From assembly GCA_017427465.1 (NCBI GenBank), contig JAFRST010000043.1, positions 1 to 64,000 on the forward strand: a stretch of 64,000 nt of DNA, written 5' to 3'. Source of the DNA: Clostridiales bacterium. Lineage in GTDB: Bacteria; Bacillota; Clostridia; Saccharofermentanales; Saccharofermentanaceae. Made by a program: the position numbers and the translations under genes. Under the pieces are notes generated by a model. It was not told where the DNA came from. It worked only from the letters and a program-made list of their open reading frames with translations, and made no database searches. Every line of letters begins with the position of its first letter. Positions within the stretch are counted from its first letter, which is position 1. Shown in pieces: positions 36,586-45,257 of the stretch.

Positions 36586-37617
36586 TCAGGCTACGCCTAG
36601 GATCCTTAACAGGCTTGCTGCAAAAACATAGAGGAAATCGATCATGCCTGCTGCGAGTACTAATACCAGCCAGACACGTTTAACGCTGAATTTCCTGTTC
36701 TTGCGGAGCTCATCGTGAAGAGGGGTGGTAATGTTCTTGAAGAGAATGACCTTCTTTTTGGTGAGTCTTCCGACTGTGATCTTAAGGATCGAGATTCCGC
36801 CGTCGCAGAGGAAGGGAAGTCCGATTATGAAGTAAAGGAGCGGAACCCGGCAGTAGATCGCGAAGAAAGCGATGAAGAATCCGAGTGACCTTGAGCCTGC
36901 GTCGCCCATGAGCATTTTCGACGGGTGGAAATTGTAAAGCAGATAGGCAAGGATCGCCGGGATGAAAGTGATCGAGACAAGGATAGCGTTGTCATCGATA
37001 AGAGAGTTTGCCATAAATGCGAGAAGGAATGTCGTGAATACTCCGAGAAGGGAGAGCGTGCCGGACAGGCCGTCGATTCCGTCAGTGGCATTGGTAGCAT
37101 TGATGGATACGATGAAGAGAATTACCGCGAGGATATAGAAGAGCACGGGGTTGATATCGAAGTAAGTGCCTGTGATCGCGATATAGACGCGTGTGCCGAA
37201 GAAGTGCACGCAGATGAAGGCAGCGATGAGGGATACTGCGATGTCAAGCGCGCCCTTGATGTATTCGTTCCAGGGATTCTTGGCTCTGTCATCGAGCCAG
37301 CCTGTAACCATCTCGGCCAGGACGGCGATAAGACCTAAGCCCAGACCTGTTACAGCGTTGCCGCTCTCGAAAAAGCCTTTGTCAGAAGTGACGGGGTCAA
37401 TGATGAAGCAGATAATAGCCGAAATGATCAGGAATACCAGGATAAAGTAGAAGCCGACACCTGTCGGTTTGCCGATATTGACCTCTGAGCCCTGGGCAAA
37501 CTTACGGCCGCGGTCGTGGCCTAAGATCAACTTCTCGCCCGGAAGGAATCTGAGAAGAATCATTGTAATGGCAAAGCCAGCAACACAGCCGATAGCCATT
37601 TTGTAGATAAAGTCCAT
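36586..37617 (-). CDS. MraY/WecA-family phospho-sugar transferase, divergent
   Basis: A 343-residue polytopic membrane enzyme with about ten helices. Family motifs are present in altered form: WLDDRAKN (the DDxxK-type site), NATNATDGIDGLSG (the NxxNxxDGIDGLA site), MGDAGSRSLGF (the GDTGSL site) and TPLHDELRKN in place of the MraY HHHFE. It transfers a phospho-sugar from a nucleotide to a polyprenyl phosphate. Since MraY normally sits in the division cluster and this gene stands alone, it could be the cell's true MraY or an enzyme for another wall glycan. GAGGGCGG precedes the ATG. Confidence 0.82.
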   Translation of the reverse strand: MDFIYKMAIGCVAGFAITMILLRFLPGEKLILGHDRGRKFAQGSEVNIGKPTGVGFYFILVFLIISAIICFIIDPVTSDKGFFESGNAVTGLGLGLIAVLAEMVTGWLDDRAKNPWNEYIKGALDIAVSLIAAFICVHFFGTRVYIAITGTYFDINPVLFYILAVILFIVSINATNATDGIDGLSGTLSLLGVFTTFLLAFMANSLIDDNAILVSITFIPAILAYLLYNFHPSKMLMGDAGSRSLGFFIAFFAIYCRVPLLYFIIGLPFLCDGGISILKITVGRLTKKKVILFKNITTPLHDELRKNRKFSVKRVWLVLVLAAGMIDFLYVFAASLLRILGVA

Positions 37618-37779
37618 TAAAACCGCCCTCGCTCAAAAGGTTTTTTTGCGTCGAAAAGCATTATACCGCACTATTATATATAAGAAAAATGTCAAATCAT
37701 TCAATATTTGGTCGGGTTTTACTCGTAGTAGTTAGCCAAATGTGTTAACATATTTTCTTGTTATAAGGAGTATGAACAT
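37618..37779. promoter_or_regulatory. Divergent promoter region between the MraY-like gene and argS
   Basis: On the minus strand TATAAT (37665-37660) is a likely -10 for the MraY-like gene, with only a weak -35. On the plus strand TATAAGGAG overlaps the argS ribosome site; no clear argS promoter could be chosen. Confidence 0.4.
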
Positions 37780-39528
37780 ATGGATTACAAAGATTTAATC
37801 GCTTCAAATTTGTCTGATTGTACCGGCCTTGATAAGGCTCAGGTATTAGGTCTTATCGAGATTCCGCCAAAGCTCGAGCTGGGAGATTATGCTTTTCCTT
37901 GCTTCGTTCTGGCCAAGACTCTTCATAAGGCTCCGCCCATGATCGCTAACGAGCTCAAGGAATCTCCTGAGCTTATCAAGGGCTTTGACGGTGCTGTTAC
38001 CGTTGATACAGCAGGCCCTTATATCAACTTCAGGATCGACAAGGGACTCCTTGCCAGGAATGTCGTATCTGAGATCATCGAAGCAGGCGACCAGTATGGC
38101 AATAAGAACATTGGTGAGGGCAAGAACGTCATTATCGAGTTCTCTTCGCCTAATATTGCCAAGCCTTTCCACGTAGGCCACGCTTTTACGACGATCTTAG
38201 GTAATTCTCTTTCAAATATCTATTCAAGACTCGGCTATAACGTCATCAGATTCAATCATCTGGGCGATTACGGCACGCAGTTCGGTAAGCTCATTACAGC
38301 TTACAGGCTCTGGGGCGACGAGCAGGCAATGCAGGATAATCCCATAGACGAACTCACCAGGATCTATGTAAAGTTCCACGATGAGTGCAAGGTAAGCGAA
38401 GAGCGCGAAAAGGAGCTCGAAGATACCGCAAGAGACAACTTCAGAAAGCTCGAAGAGGGTGAAGCTGAAGAGGTAGCACTCTGGAAGCGCTTCAGGGACT
38501 TAAGCCTTGAGGTATTCGAGAAGACATACAAGAGAATGGGCATCAAGTTCGATAACTATAACGGCGAGTCATTCTATTCTTCAAGGATCCCCGCAGTCGT
38601 TAAGATGCTCGAAGAAAAGGGCCTTCTTGAAGAGAGCGAAGGCGCCAAGGTCGTTAAGCTTGACGACGAAGGACTTCCTCCGTGCCTCGTGGTAAAGAGC
38701 GACGGTACCACCATCTATGCTTCAAGAGACCTTGCGGCTGTTCTTTACAGACATGAGGAATTCAATTTCTATAAGAATATCTATGTTGTAGGACTTCCCC
38801 AGCAGCTTCACTTCAGACAGGTTTTCGCTGTATTGAAGAAGGCCGGATATGATTTTGCAGATGACTGCGTACATGTAGGCTTCGGACTTCTCAAGTTCAA
38901 GGACAACACGGCATTCTCCACACGTGCCGGAAATATCATCAAGCTGGATGATTTCCTCGATAAGACAACAGAGAAGACTGCTGAGATCATCAGAAAGAAC
39001 AGCGAATTAAGAGGCGGTGACATGACCGAAGAGCAGATTGCTCAAGTATCTGAGACAGTAGGTCTCGGTGCCGTTACTTACACATATCTTAAGGCCGGAA
39101 GAGAGAAGGATATCTTCTTTGACTGGGATGATATGCTGGACTTCGAGGGTGATACCGCGCCTTACCTCATCTACACATATGCGAGGATCAAGTCGATCCT
39201 CCGCAAGGCCGCTGATGCAGGCGTTGCAGGCGGCTCGACAGATTCTGCCGCTAAGCTTACGGCTGAGGATGAATATGCCGTTATCAGAAGTCTTGCAGAC
39301 TTCAAGGATGCGGTAGTTAAGGCAGCTGAGAGCTATGAGCCATTCATGATCTCACGCCAGATCGCTCTTATCGCAAGGAACTTCAACCGTTTCTATAACA
39401 ATTCAAGAATACTCAATGTCGAAGACGAAGAGATCAGAGATGCGCGTCTCAAGCTCTGCGAGGCTGTCGCTGACTGTCTTAAGTCAGGCCTTGATATGCT
39501 CGGAATCGGCGTAGTTGAGAAGATGTAA
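37780..39528 (+). CDS. argS: Arginyl-tRNA synthetase
   Basis: A 582-residue class I aminoacyl-tRNA synthetase that charges tRNA-Arg. The N-terminal tRNA-binding domain (about 1-110), the HIGH-type motif SSPNIAKPFHVGHAFTT, the family segment FNHLGDYGTQFG and the C-terminal DALR helix bundle (ISRQIALIARNFNRFYNN) are all present. The KMSKS loop is replaced by FSTRAGN, normal for many ArgRS. AAGGAG precedes the ATG. The peptidase gene follows at once. Confidence 0.97.
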   Translation: MDYKDLIASNLSDCTGLDKAQVLGLIEIPPKLELGDYAFPCFVLAKTLHKAPPMIANELKESPELIKGFDGAVTVDTAGPYINFRIDKGLLARNVVSEIIEAGDQYGNKNIGEGKNVIIEFSSPNIAKPFHVGHAFTTILGNSLSNIYSRLGYNVIRFNHLGDYGTQFGKLITAYRLWGDEQAMQDNPIDELTRIYVKFHDECKVSEEREKELEDTARDNFRKLEEGEAEEVALWKRFRDLSLEVFEKTYKRMGIKFDNYNGESFYSSRIPAVVKMLEEKGLLEESEGAKVVKLDDEGLPPCLVVKSDGTTIYASRDLAAVLYRHEEFNFYKNIYVVGLPQQLHFRQVFAVLKKAGYDFADDCVHVGFGLLKFKDNTAFSTRAGNIIKLDDFLDKTTEKTAEIIRKNSELRGGDMTEEQIAQVSETVGLGAVTYTYLKAGREKDIFFDWDDMLDFEGDTAPYLIYTYARIKSILRKAADAGVAGGSTDSAAKLTAEDEYAVIRSLADFKDAVVKAAESYEPFMISRQIALIARNFNRFYNNSRILNVEDEEIRDARLKLCEAVADCLKSGLDMLGIGVVEKM

Positions 39529-39549
39529 GTGCTAGAAAGGCAGAACACA

Positions 39550-41262
39550 GTGGATAACACAGCTAACAGTTCGGTACCTGATTTTAAAGAACTTAAGTAT
39601 TCAAGACCTGATCTTGATAAGTTTACTGAGACCGTAAGGAACGTCAGGCTCAGATTGATGACTGCAAAGACATCGGAAGCGGCAGATGAAGCCATTGGCG
39701 AATATGAGCTTGCAATAAGCTCTTTTGATACGCAGTATGCGCTTTGCCAGATCCTTCATGACCTGGACACTTCCGACGAGTTCTATAACACTGAACTGGA
39801 GTTCTTCGATGAGGCCTCCGCAAGAGTCCAGGAGCTCTCATCTGCTGTATTATCCGGACTCCTTACTTGTCCCTGCGCTGATACGCTTAAGGTCAAGTAC
39901 GGCCCCATGATCTTCCGCAAGGCCAAGAACCAGAAAGAGATCATCTCGAGCGAAGTAATAGATGATCTTACCGAAGAATCCAAGCTCGAGAACGAATATT
40001 CACAAAAGCAGTCCGAAGCGGAGATCATTTTGGGCAAAAAGACGCTTAACTTAAGCCTTATCCAACCCTATCTGGAATCGACCGACAGAAATGTAAGACG
40101 CAGTGCCTGCAAGGCTCTTGACGCTTACTATATGTCCCGTAAAGAGACCTACGACAAGATCTACGACGATCTTGTTAAAGTGAGGACTGCTGCAGCTAAA
40201 AAACTCGGATATCAGAGCTTTACCGAGCTCGGATATAAGCGTATGGAGCGCTACGATTACACGAGAGAAGAAGTAGCCGCATTCAGGGAGAATATCAAGA
40301 GATATATCGTTCCTCTTACGACCCAGATAAGAAAGCTCCAGAAAGATAGACTTAAGGTTGATGAGCTGATGTTCCACGACCTTCCGTGCCTTTTCGCGGA
40401 AGGCAATCCGGCACCTGTCATCAACAAGGATACATATAAGGATGCGGCAGGTAAGTTTTTCAGAAAGATCTTTGATGCAACGCCGAGTTTCTTTGACATC
40501 CTGTCAGAGCACGGATACACCGATCTCCTGTCCAGACCTTCTAAGTCTACGGGCGGTTACTGCATGTATCTTGAAGACTACTGCATACCTTTCATATTCA
40601 TGAACGGCAACGGCACTTTCGATGACGTAGCTACAGTTGTTCATGAGGGCGGTCACGCATATGCTGCCCTGTCGGGTGCTGAGTCATCTCCTTTTGTTGA
40701 GTGCTTATCACCAACGCTTGAGACCTGCGAGATCCATTCGACATCGATGGAATATATGTCTTATCCTTTCATGGACATCTTCTACGGCAAGCAGGCAGAC
40801 CAGTACTGCGAACTCCATATGACAGAAGGACTCTTATTCCTTCCATACGGCTGCATGGTCGATGAGTTCCAGCATATTGTTTACGATAATCCCGACATGA
40901 CACCCGAAGAGCGTCATGCCGCGTGGAAGCAGCTTGAAGAGACATACCAGCCCTTCATCAAGTACGATGAGAATGACACGCCTTTCCACGCAATGGGCGG
41001 CGCATGGATGAAGAAGGATCACATCTTCACGACACCGTTCTACTATATCGATTATTGTCTTTCACAGATCTGCGCTCTTGAGCTCTGGGACGAATCAAGA
41101 GTGGACATGAAGGAAGCTTTGGAGAAATACAATACGCTCTGCCAGCTTGGCGGAAGCGATACATTCCTGAATCTTATTAAGAAGGCCGGCATCGAATCAC
41201 CGTTTAACGTCGATGTCATTAAGCGTCTGGCATATACCTGCGCGGACTTCCTTAATCTGTGA
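39550..41262 (+). CDS. pepF: M3 family oligoendopeptidase (PepF-like)
   Basis: A zinc peptidase of about 570 residues. The HExxH motif is VVHEGGHAYAAL (about 364-368) and the third ligand region is TLETCEIHSTSMEYM. An N-terminal helical oligoendopeptidase domain precedes it. It hydrolyses short peptides in the cytoplasm. The open frame begins at the GTG at 39529, right after the argS stop, but AGAAAGG stands 9 nt before a second GTG at 39550, which I prefer; the difference is seven residues. Confidence 0.9.
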   Translation: MDNTANSSVPDFKELKYSRPDLDKFTETVRNVRLRLMTAKTSEAADEAIGEYELAISSFDTQYALCQILHDLDTSDEFYNTELEFFDEASARVQELSSAVLSGLLTCPCADTLKVKYGPMIFRKAKNQKEIISSEVIDDLTEESKLENEYSQKQSEAEIILGKKTLNLSLIQPYLESTDRNVRRSACKALDAYYMSRKETYDKIYDDLVKVRTAAAKKLGYQSFTELGYKRMERYDYTREEVAAFRENIKRYIVPLTTQIRKLQKDRLKVDELMFHDLPCLFAEGNPAPVINKDTYKDAAGKFFRKIFDATPSFFDILSEHGYTDLLSRPSKSTGGYCMYLEDYCIPFIFMNGNGTFDDVATVVHEGGHAYAALSGAESSPFVECLSPTLETCEIHSTSMEYMSYPFMDIFYGKQADQYCELHMTEGLLFLPYGCMVDEFQHIVYDNPDMTPEERHAAWKQLEETYQPFIKYDENDTPFHAMGGAWMKKDHIFTTPFYYIDYCLSQICALELWDESRVDMKEALEKYNTLCQLGGSDTFLNLIKKAGIESPFNVDVIKRLAYTCADFLNL

Positions 41263-41271
41263 GGCCTTCAG

Positions 41272-42702
41272 ATGCAACTCCCTGAGAGCTTTGTCAATGA
41301 GATGAATGATTTCTTCTCGCGTTACAAGTATGTACCGCAGGAGGGATTCTATGAGAGCTTCGATAAGGAGCCATTAAAGGGCATCCGTTTCTCGCGCTCG
41401 AAAATCTCTTCCCGGGAGCAGGAAAAGGCCCTTTTATCCGACATGAACGAGGAAATCAATCCTGTCTCATGGTGCAGCGGCGGCTACTATGTAAATAACG
41501 AGCCCGGCGGAAAAGACCCGCTCTATCACGCGGGTGTTTACTATCCTCAGGAGCCTTCAGCCATGCTGCCTGCGCAGGTAATGGCTGCCAGACCGGGTGA
41601 GACCGTTCTTGACCTTTGCGCAGCACCGGGCGGCAAAGCATGCAGACTTGGTGAAGACATGAGGGGCAGGGGCATTCTTGTAGCTAACGAGATCAGCTTT
41701 GAGCGTTCCAAGGCTCTGCTACGCAATATTGAGCGTTCCGGAATCGAAGGACTTGTTATCCTTAATGAGACTCCCGAGAATATCGCGGGCAGACTTCCTT
41801 TATTCTTCGATAAGATACTTATCGATGCTCCTTGCTCGGGCGAAGGAATGTTCCGGAGAGATAAAGGCGCCACAAAGAGCTATATGAACTACGGGCCAAA
41901 GGTCTGTGTCCCTTTGCAGGAATCAATTCTTGAGGCGGCTGATAAGTGCCTTAAAGAAGGCGGTTCCATCGTTTATTCCACATGCACATTCTGCTTTGAC
42001 GAGGACGAAGGCCAGATAGCTTCGTTCATCTCACGGCATCCCGAATACCACGTGAAGGCACATCCTGAGATAGAAGGAGTTACTCACGCAGGCGAAGACT
42101 CGGTCCTGCCGGGCTCCATGAGAATATGGCCTCATTTATCTGAAGGTGACGGCCACTTCTGTGTTCATCTTATCAAGGGTGAAGAAAAAGACTTGAGATC
42201 TGCTGAAGAATACCTTATCAGGGATGTTGTTGGCAGCAAGGATAAGAATGCCGAAGCAGCATTGAGCGTGCTTGATGAAGTATTGTCTGACGGCGGAAGG
42301 GAAGAGCTTCTTACAGGCCGTTTTGTAAGTCACGGAACGGGTCTTTTTAAGATGACTTTTGATGAGAAGATATTTAAAAGACTTAAGGTAGTAAAGACCG
42401 GTCTTTACGTAGGTGATCTGAAGCCTTTGAAGTCCGGCAAGAAGGTTTTCGAGCCTTCCAACAGCATAGCACTGACACTGGGCAAAGATGCCATAAGGGA
42501 TGATTCGTACCTGTCACTTGGCAGGGACGATGACAGACTTACAAAATACCTTAGAGGCGAGACGATAGCGATCCTGCCGGATGACGGGCTCAAATCATCC
42601 GGAACGATAATCGTCGGAACCGGCAGTTTCCCATTAGGATTTGCGAAGATCAACGGACAGACTGCAAAAAATATGTATCCGAAAGCATGGAGGCTTATAT
42701 GA
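41272..42702 (+). CDS. rsmF: RsmF-type rRNA (cytosine-C5) methyltransferase
   Basis: A 476-residue NOL1/NOP2/Sun family enzyme. The SAM site is VLDLCAAPGGKA, and the two catalytic cysteines are in DAPCSGEGMFR and STCTF. The C-terminal region (about 290-476) resembles the RsmF/YebU PUA-like tail. It makes 5-methylcytosine in 16S rRNA, though the exact position is not provable here. It starts 9 nt after pepF and overlaps rdgB by 4 nt (ATGA). Confidence 0.9.
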   Translation: MQLPESFVNEMNDFFSRYKYVPQEGFYESFDKEPLKGIRFSRSKISSREQEKALLSDMNEEINPVSWCSGGYYVNNEPGGKDPLYHAGVYYPQEPSAMLPAQVMAARPGETVLDLCAAPGGKACRLGEDMRGRGILVANEISFERSKALLRNIERSGIEGLVILNETPENIAGRLPLFFDKILIDAPCSGEGMFRRDKGATKSYMNYGPKVCVPLQESILEAADKCLKEGGSIVYSTCTFCFDEDEGQIASFISRHPEYHVKAHPEIEGVTHAGEDSVLPGSMRIWPHLSEGDGHFCVHLIKGEEKDLRSAEEYLIRDVVGSKDKNAEAALSVLDEVLSDGGREELLTGRFVSHGTGLFKMTFDEKIFKRLKVVKTGLYVGDLKPLKSGKKVFEPSNSIALTLGKDAIRDDSYLSLGRDDDRLTKYLRGETIAILPDDGLKSSGTIIVGTGSFPLGFAKINGQTAKNMYPKAWRLI

Positions 42703-43307
42703 CAAAAGAATTCAAACTCATTCTTGCTACTTCAAACAAGGATAAGGCAAGAGAGATCGCAGAGATATTGAGTGACACGCCTTTTGTCGTTTCAACGATG
42801 AAGGAAGAGGGATTTAACCCTGATATAGTAGAAGACGGCAAGACTTTTGAAGAGAATGCTCTCATAAAGGCCAGGGCGGTGCACGCATTGGCTCAAAATG
42901 CGTACGTCATGGCGGATGATTCAGGCCTTTGCATAGATGCGTTAGACGGAGCGCCGGGCATTTATTCTGCCAGGTTCTGCGGTGAGGATTCCACATATCC
43001 CGAGAAGTTTGCCAAGATCTTCGAGATGCTCAAAGATGTGCCCGAAGAGGAGAGAACGGCTAAGTTCGTCTGCAGCATCGCTGTAGTAAGACCTGACGGC
43101 ACTGAATTTACAGTAAGAGGCGAAGTGTGCGGCGTATTGCACGAGAAGCCCATGGGCGACGGCGGATTCGGCTACGATCCTATTTTCTATGTCCCTGAAT
43201 TCGGCATGACTACTGCCCAGATGACCAAAGAGCAGAAGAACTCCATAAGCCACAGAGGCAAAGCCTCAAGAGCAATGGCTGAAAGGCTTAGAGCTGAGAT
43301 CGGCTGA
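42699..43307 (+). CDS. rdgB: XTP/dITP diphosphatase (RdgB/HAM1)
   Basis: A 202-residue house-cleaning nucleotide pyrophosphatase that removes XTP, ITP and dITP from the pool. The motifs LILATSNKDKAREI, MADDSGLCIDALDGAPGIYSAR, GGFGYDPIFYVPE and SHRGKASRAM are present. GGAGG at 42691-42695 stands 3 to 4 nt from the frame-open ATG at 42687 in the wrong direction and properly before the ATG at 42699, so the latter is the start. It overlaps the rsmF stop. Confidence 0.95.
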   Translation: MTKEFKLILATSNKDKAREIAEILSDTPFVVSTMKEEGFNPDIVEDGKTFEENALIKARAVHALAQNAYVMADDSGLCIDALDGAPGIYSARFCGEDSTYPEKFAKIFEMLKDVPEEERTAKFVCSIAVVRPDGTEFTVRGEVCGVLHEKPMGDGGFGYDPIFYVPEFGMTTAQMTKEQKNSISHRGKASRAMAERLRAEIG

Positions 43308-43344
43308 AGCTTTGTCTTACTGCCTGCGCCTCGGGTTCTCTTTA

Positions 43345-43443
43345 GCTTTTTTACACTATATGCCTGTTTTTACCCGTGTGTAGTGTAAGAAAATGCCGTT
43401 TTTTTACACTAGAAGGGCATTTTTGCCCGTGTGTAGTGTAAAA
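43345..43443. repeat. Two tandem 53-nt palindromic units
   Basis: Each unit is bounded by TTTTTTACACTA on the left (43347-43358 and 43400-43411) and TAGTGTAA on the right (43381-43388 and 43434-43441), so each can fold into a hairpin. Both units share CCCGTGTGTAGTGTAA at a 53-nt period. The second has an inner stem GGGCA-TTTT-TGCCC. A T-rich flank means it might also end rdgB transcripts. It resembles small REP-like elements. Confidence 0.8.
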
Positions 43444-43477
43444 CAATATTTTTCGTGTCATTAATAAATATATTTAA

Positions 43478-43506
43478 TTGAAATATGGACTTAATCGTGC
43501 TAATAT
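43478..43506 (+). promoter_or_regulatory. Promoter of the thrR-hom unit
   Basis: TTGAAA (43478-43483), 17-nt spacer and TAATAT (43501-43506), with TGC in front as an extended -10. Leader of about 60 nt. Confidence 0.8.
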
Positions 43507-43572
43507 TGTCAGGCGCGTACAAATGTCCGCCGTGGAAAGTACTGTATCGCGAAAATCTCGAGGAAAGGACAC

Positions 43573-44025
43573 ATGAATATGCCCCAGGACAACCCCGAAT
43601 ATTTTCTCGTCGATAAGAGAGTCCTGCCTGAAGTTTTCATCAAAGTAATGGAAGTCAAGCAGCGTCTTAATACCGGTGAATCCACTTCCGTAAATGAGGC
43701 TGTCAGGAAGACAGGCCTTTCGAGAAGTGCTTACTACAAGTACAAAGATTCCGTACTGCCTTTCTATGAGGCGGCAAGAGGAAAGAAGGTAACGCTTCTT
43801 CTCTCGGTTGAAAATTTCCAGGGAATTTTATCGGAGATCATCCGGACTATCGCGGAATCCCGCGCCAATATTCTGACTATCAACCAGAATATTCCGATCA
43901 ACGGCCTGGCAGACATATCGATCTCCATCGAGACCGTATCGATGTACGGCACAGTTGACGACATAATCAATGATATTTCTAAGCTCGCAGGCGTACGTAA
44001 GTGCATGGTGCTGAGCAGGGAATAA
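43573..44025 (+). CDS. ACT-domain regulator of the ThrR/UPF0735 family
   Basis: A 150-residue protein. The N-terminal half holds a helix-turn-helix-like stretch, SVNEAVRKTGLSRSAYYKYK, and residues 75-150 form an ACT domain (VTLLLSVENFQGILSEIIRT), a fold that binds amino acids. B. subtilis ThrR (formerly PheB) of this family regulates threonine synthesis genes. Its place 19 nt upstream of hom supports the same role, with threonine as probable effector (inference). AGGAAAGG precedes the ATG. Confidence 0.85.
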   Translation: MNMPQDNPEYFLVDKRVLPEVFIKVMEVKQRLNTGESTSVNEAVRKTGLSRSAYYKYKDSVLPFYEAARGKKVTLLLSVENFQGILSEIIRTIAESRANILTINQNIPINGLADISISIETVSMYGTVDDIINDISKLAGVRKCMVLSRE

Positions 44026-44044
44026 GGAAAGGAAACAGTAAGAA

Positions 44045-45223
44045 ATGGCAATTAACATCGCAATTCTGGGATTCGGAACGGTCGGCTCGGGTGTAGCCGA
44101 GACGTTAGACATCAACAAGGATGTTATCAGCAAGCGTATCGGACAGGAGATCAACGTTAAGTACATCCTTGATATCAGGGATTTCCCTGACAGCAGGTTC
44201 GCAGATCTCGTAACTCATGACGCAGATGAGGTATTTACAAGTGACATCAAGATCGCCGTAGAGACCATCGGAGGCGCAAGGATCGCTTATGAGTACACCA
44301 AGCGCGCTTTGTCAGCAGGTATCAGCGTCGTAACGTCCAACAAGGAGCTCGTTTCCACACACGGTCCCGAGCTTATTGAGATTGCTTATCAGAATAATTG
44401 CTGCTATTACTTCGAGGCTGCTGTAGGCGGAGGCATCCCGATCATCAGACCTCTTTATAAGTGCCTTGCAGCCAATAAGATCACCAAGATCGCAGGCATC
44501 GTAAACGGTACGACTAACTACATCCTTTCCCAGATGAAGAATGAGGGAATCGATTTTGATTCTGCCTTAAAGCAGGCTCAGGCTAACGGTTTTGCCGAGG
44601 CTAATCCTTCAGCTGACATCGAAGGCATCGATGCCCAGAGAAAGATATCCATCCTTTCAACAATCGCTAATGACGGAGCTTACATCGCTCCTGAGTCAAT
44701 ATCTGCAGAAGGTATTTCGGCAGTTACGACAGCTGATATGGATTTCGCAGCTTCCATCGGCTGCGACATCAAGCTTATTGCCCTTTATGAAGCAGGCGAC
44801 AAGCCGGTCGTATATGTCGCTCCCACGCTCGTTGATAAGAGTAACCTCCTCTATAACGTTTGCGGTGTGTTCAATGCGATCATGGTTGAAGGCAACAGCT
44901 TAGGACAGGCTATGTTCTACGGACAGGGCGCTGGTACGCTTCCTACGGCTTCTGCAGTATGCGGAGATATCCTTGAAGTAGCTGCTACTGACGGCAAGCC
45001 CGCTGAGAACAGAAGCTGGAGCAAGGAGAGCGTTGAGATCACTCCTTACGATGAGATCAAAGCTGATATCGTTATCAGAGTTGATTCTTCGAAGGCTGTT
45101 GATGGCTATGAAGCTTCTGTCCTTTCAGACGAGGCTGTTCTCGTTAAGGGCATTAAGCATAAGGATATTGCCGATCTTGTCGCTAAGACAGGCGCTAAGT
45201 CCTGGATGCACTACCTGAAGTAA
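44045..45223 (+). CDS. hom: Homoserine dehydrogenase
   Basis: A 392-residue enzyme that reduces aspartate semialdehyde to homoserine in threonine and methionine synthesis. NAD(P) site ILGFGTVGSGVAETL; catalytic region AGIVNGTTNYILSQM followed by GFAEANPSADIEGIDAQRK; and GAGTLPTASAVCGDI. Gram-positive Hom is usually about 430 residues with a full C-terminal ACT domain; here only about 65 residues follow the core, so the ACT domain is shortened. Feedback control may therefore be weak or shifted to the ThrR-like neighbour (inference). Confidence 0.93.
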   Translation: MAINIAILGFGTVGSGVAETLDINKDVISKRIGQEINVKYILDIRDFPDSRFADLVTHDADEVFTSDIKIAVETIGGARIAYEYTKRALSAGISVVTSNKELVSTHGPELIEIAYQNNCCYYFEAAVGGGIPIIRPLYKCLAANKITKIAGIVNGTTNYILSQMKNEGIDFDSALKQAQANGFAEANPSADIEGIDAQRKISILSTIANDGAYIAPESISAEGISAVTTADMDFAASIGCDIKLIALYEAGDKPVVYVAPTLVDKSNLLYNVCGVFNAIMVEGNSLGQAMFYGQGAGTLPTASAVCGDILEVAATDGKPAENRSWSKESVEITPYDEIKADIVIRVDSSKAVDGYEASVLSDEAVLVKGIKHKDIADLVAKTGAKSWMHYLK

Positions 45224-45257
45224 TTCCCGGATCTTTCCCAAGAACCTCGAAAAGCAT

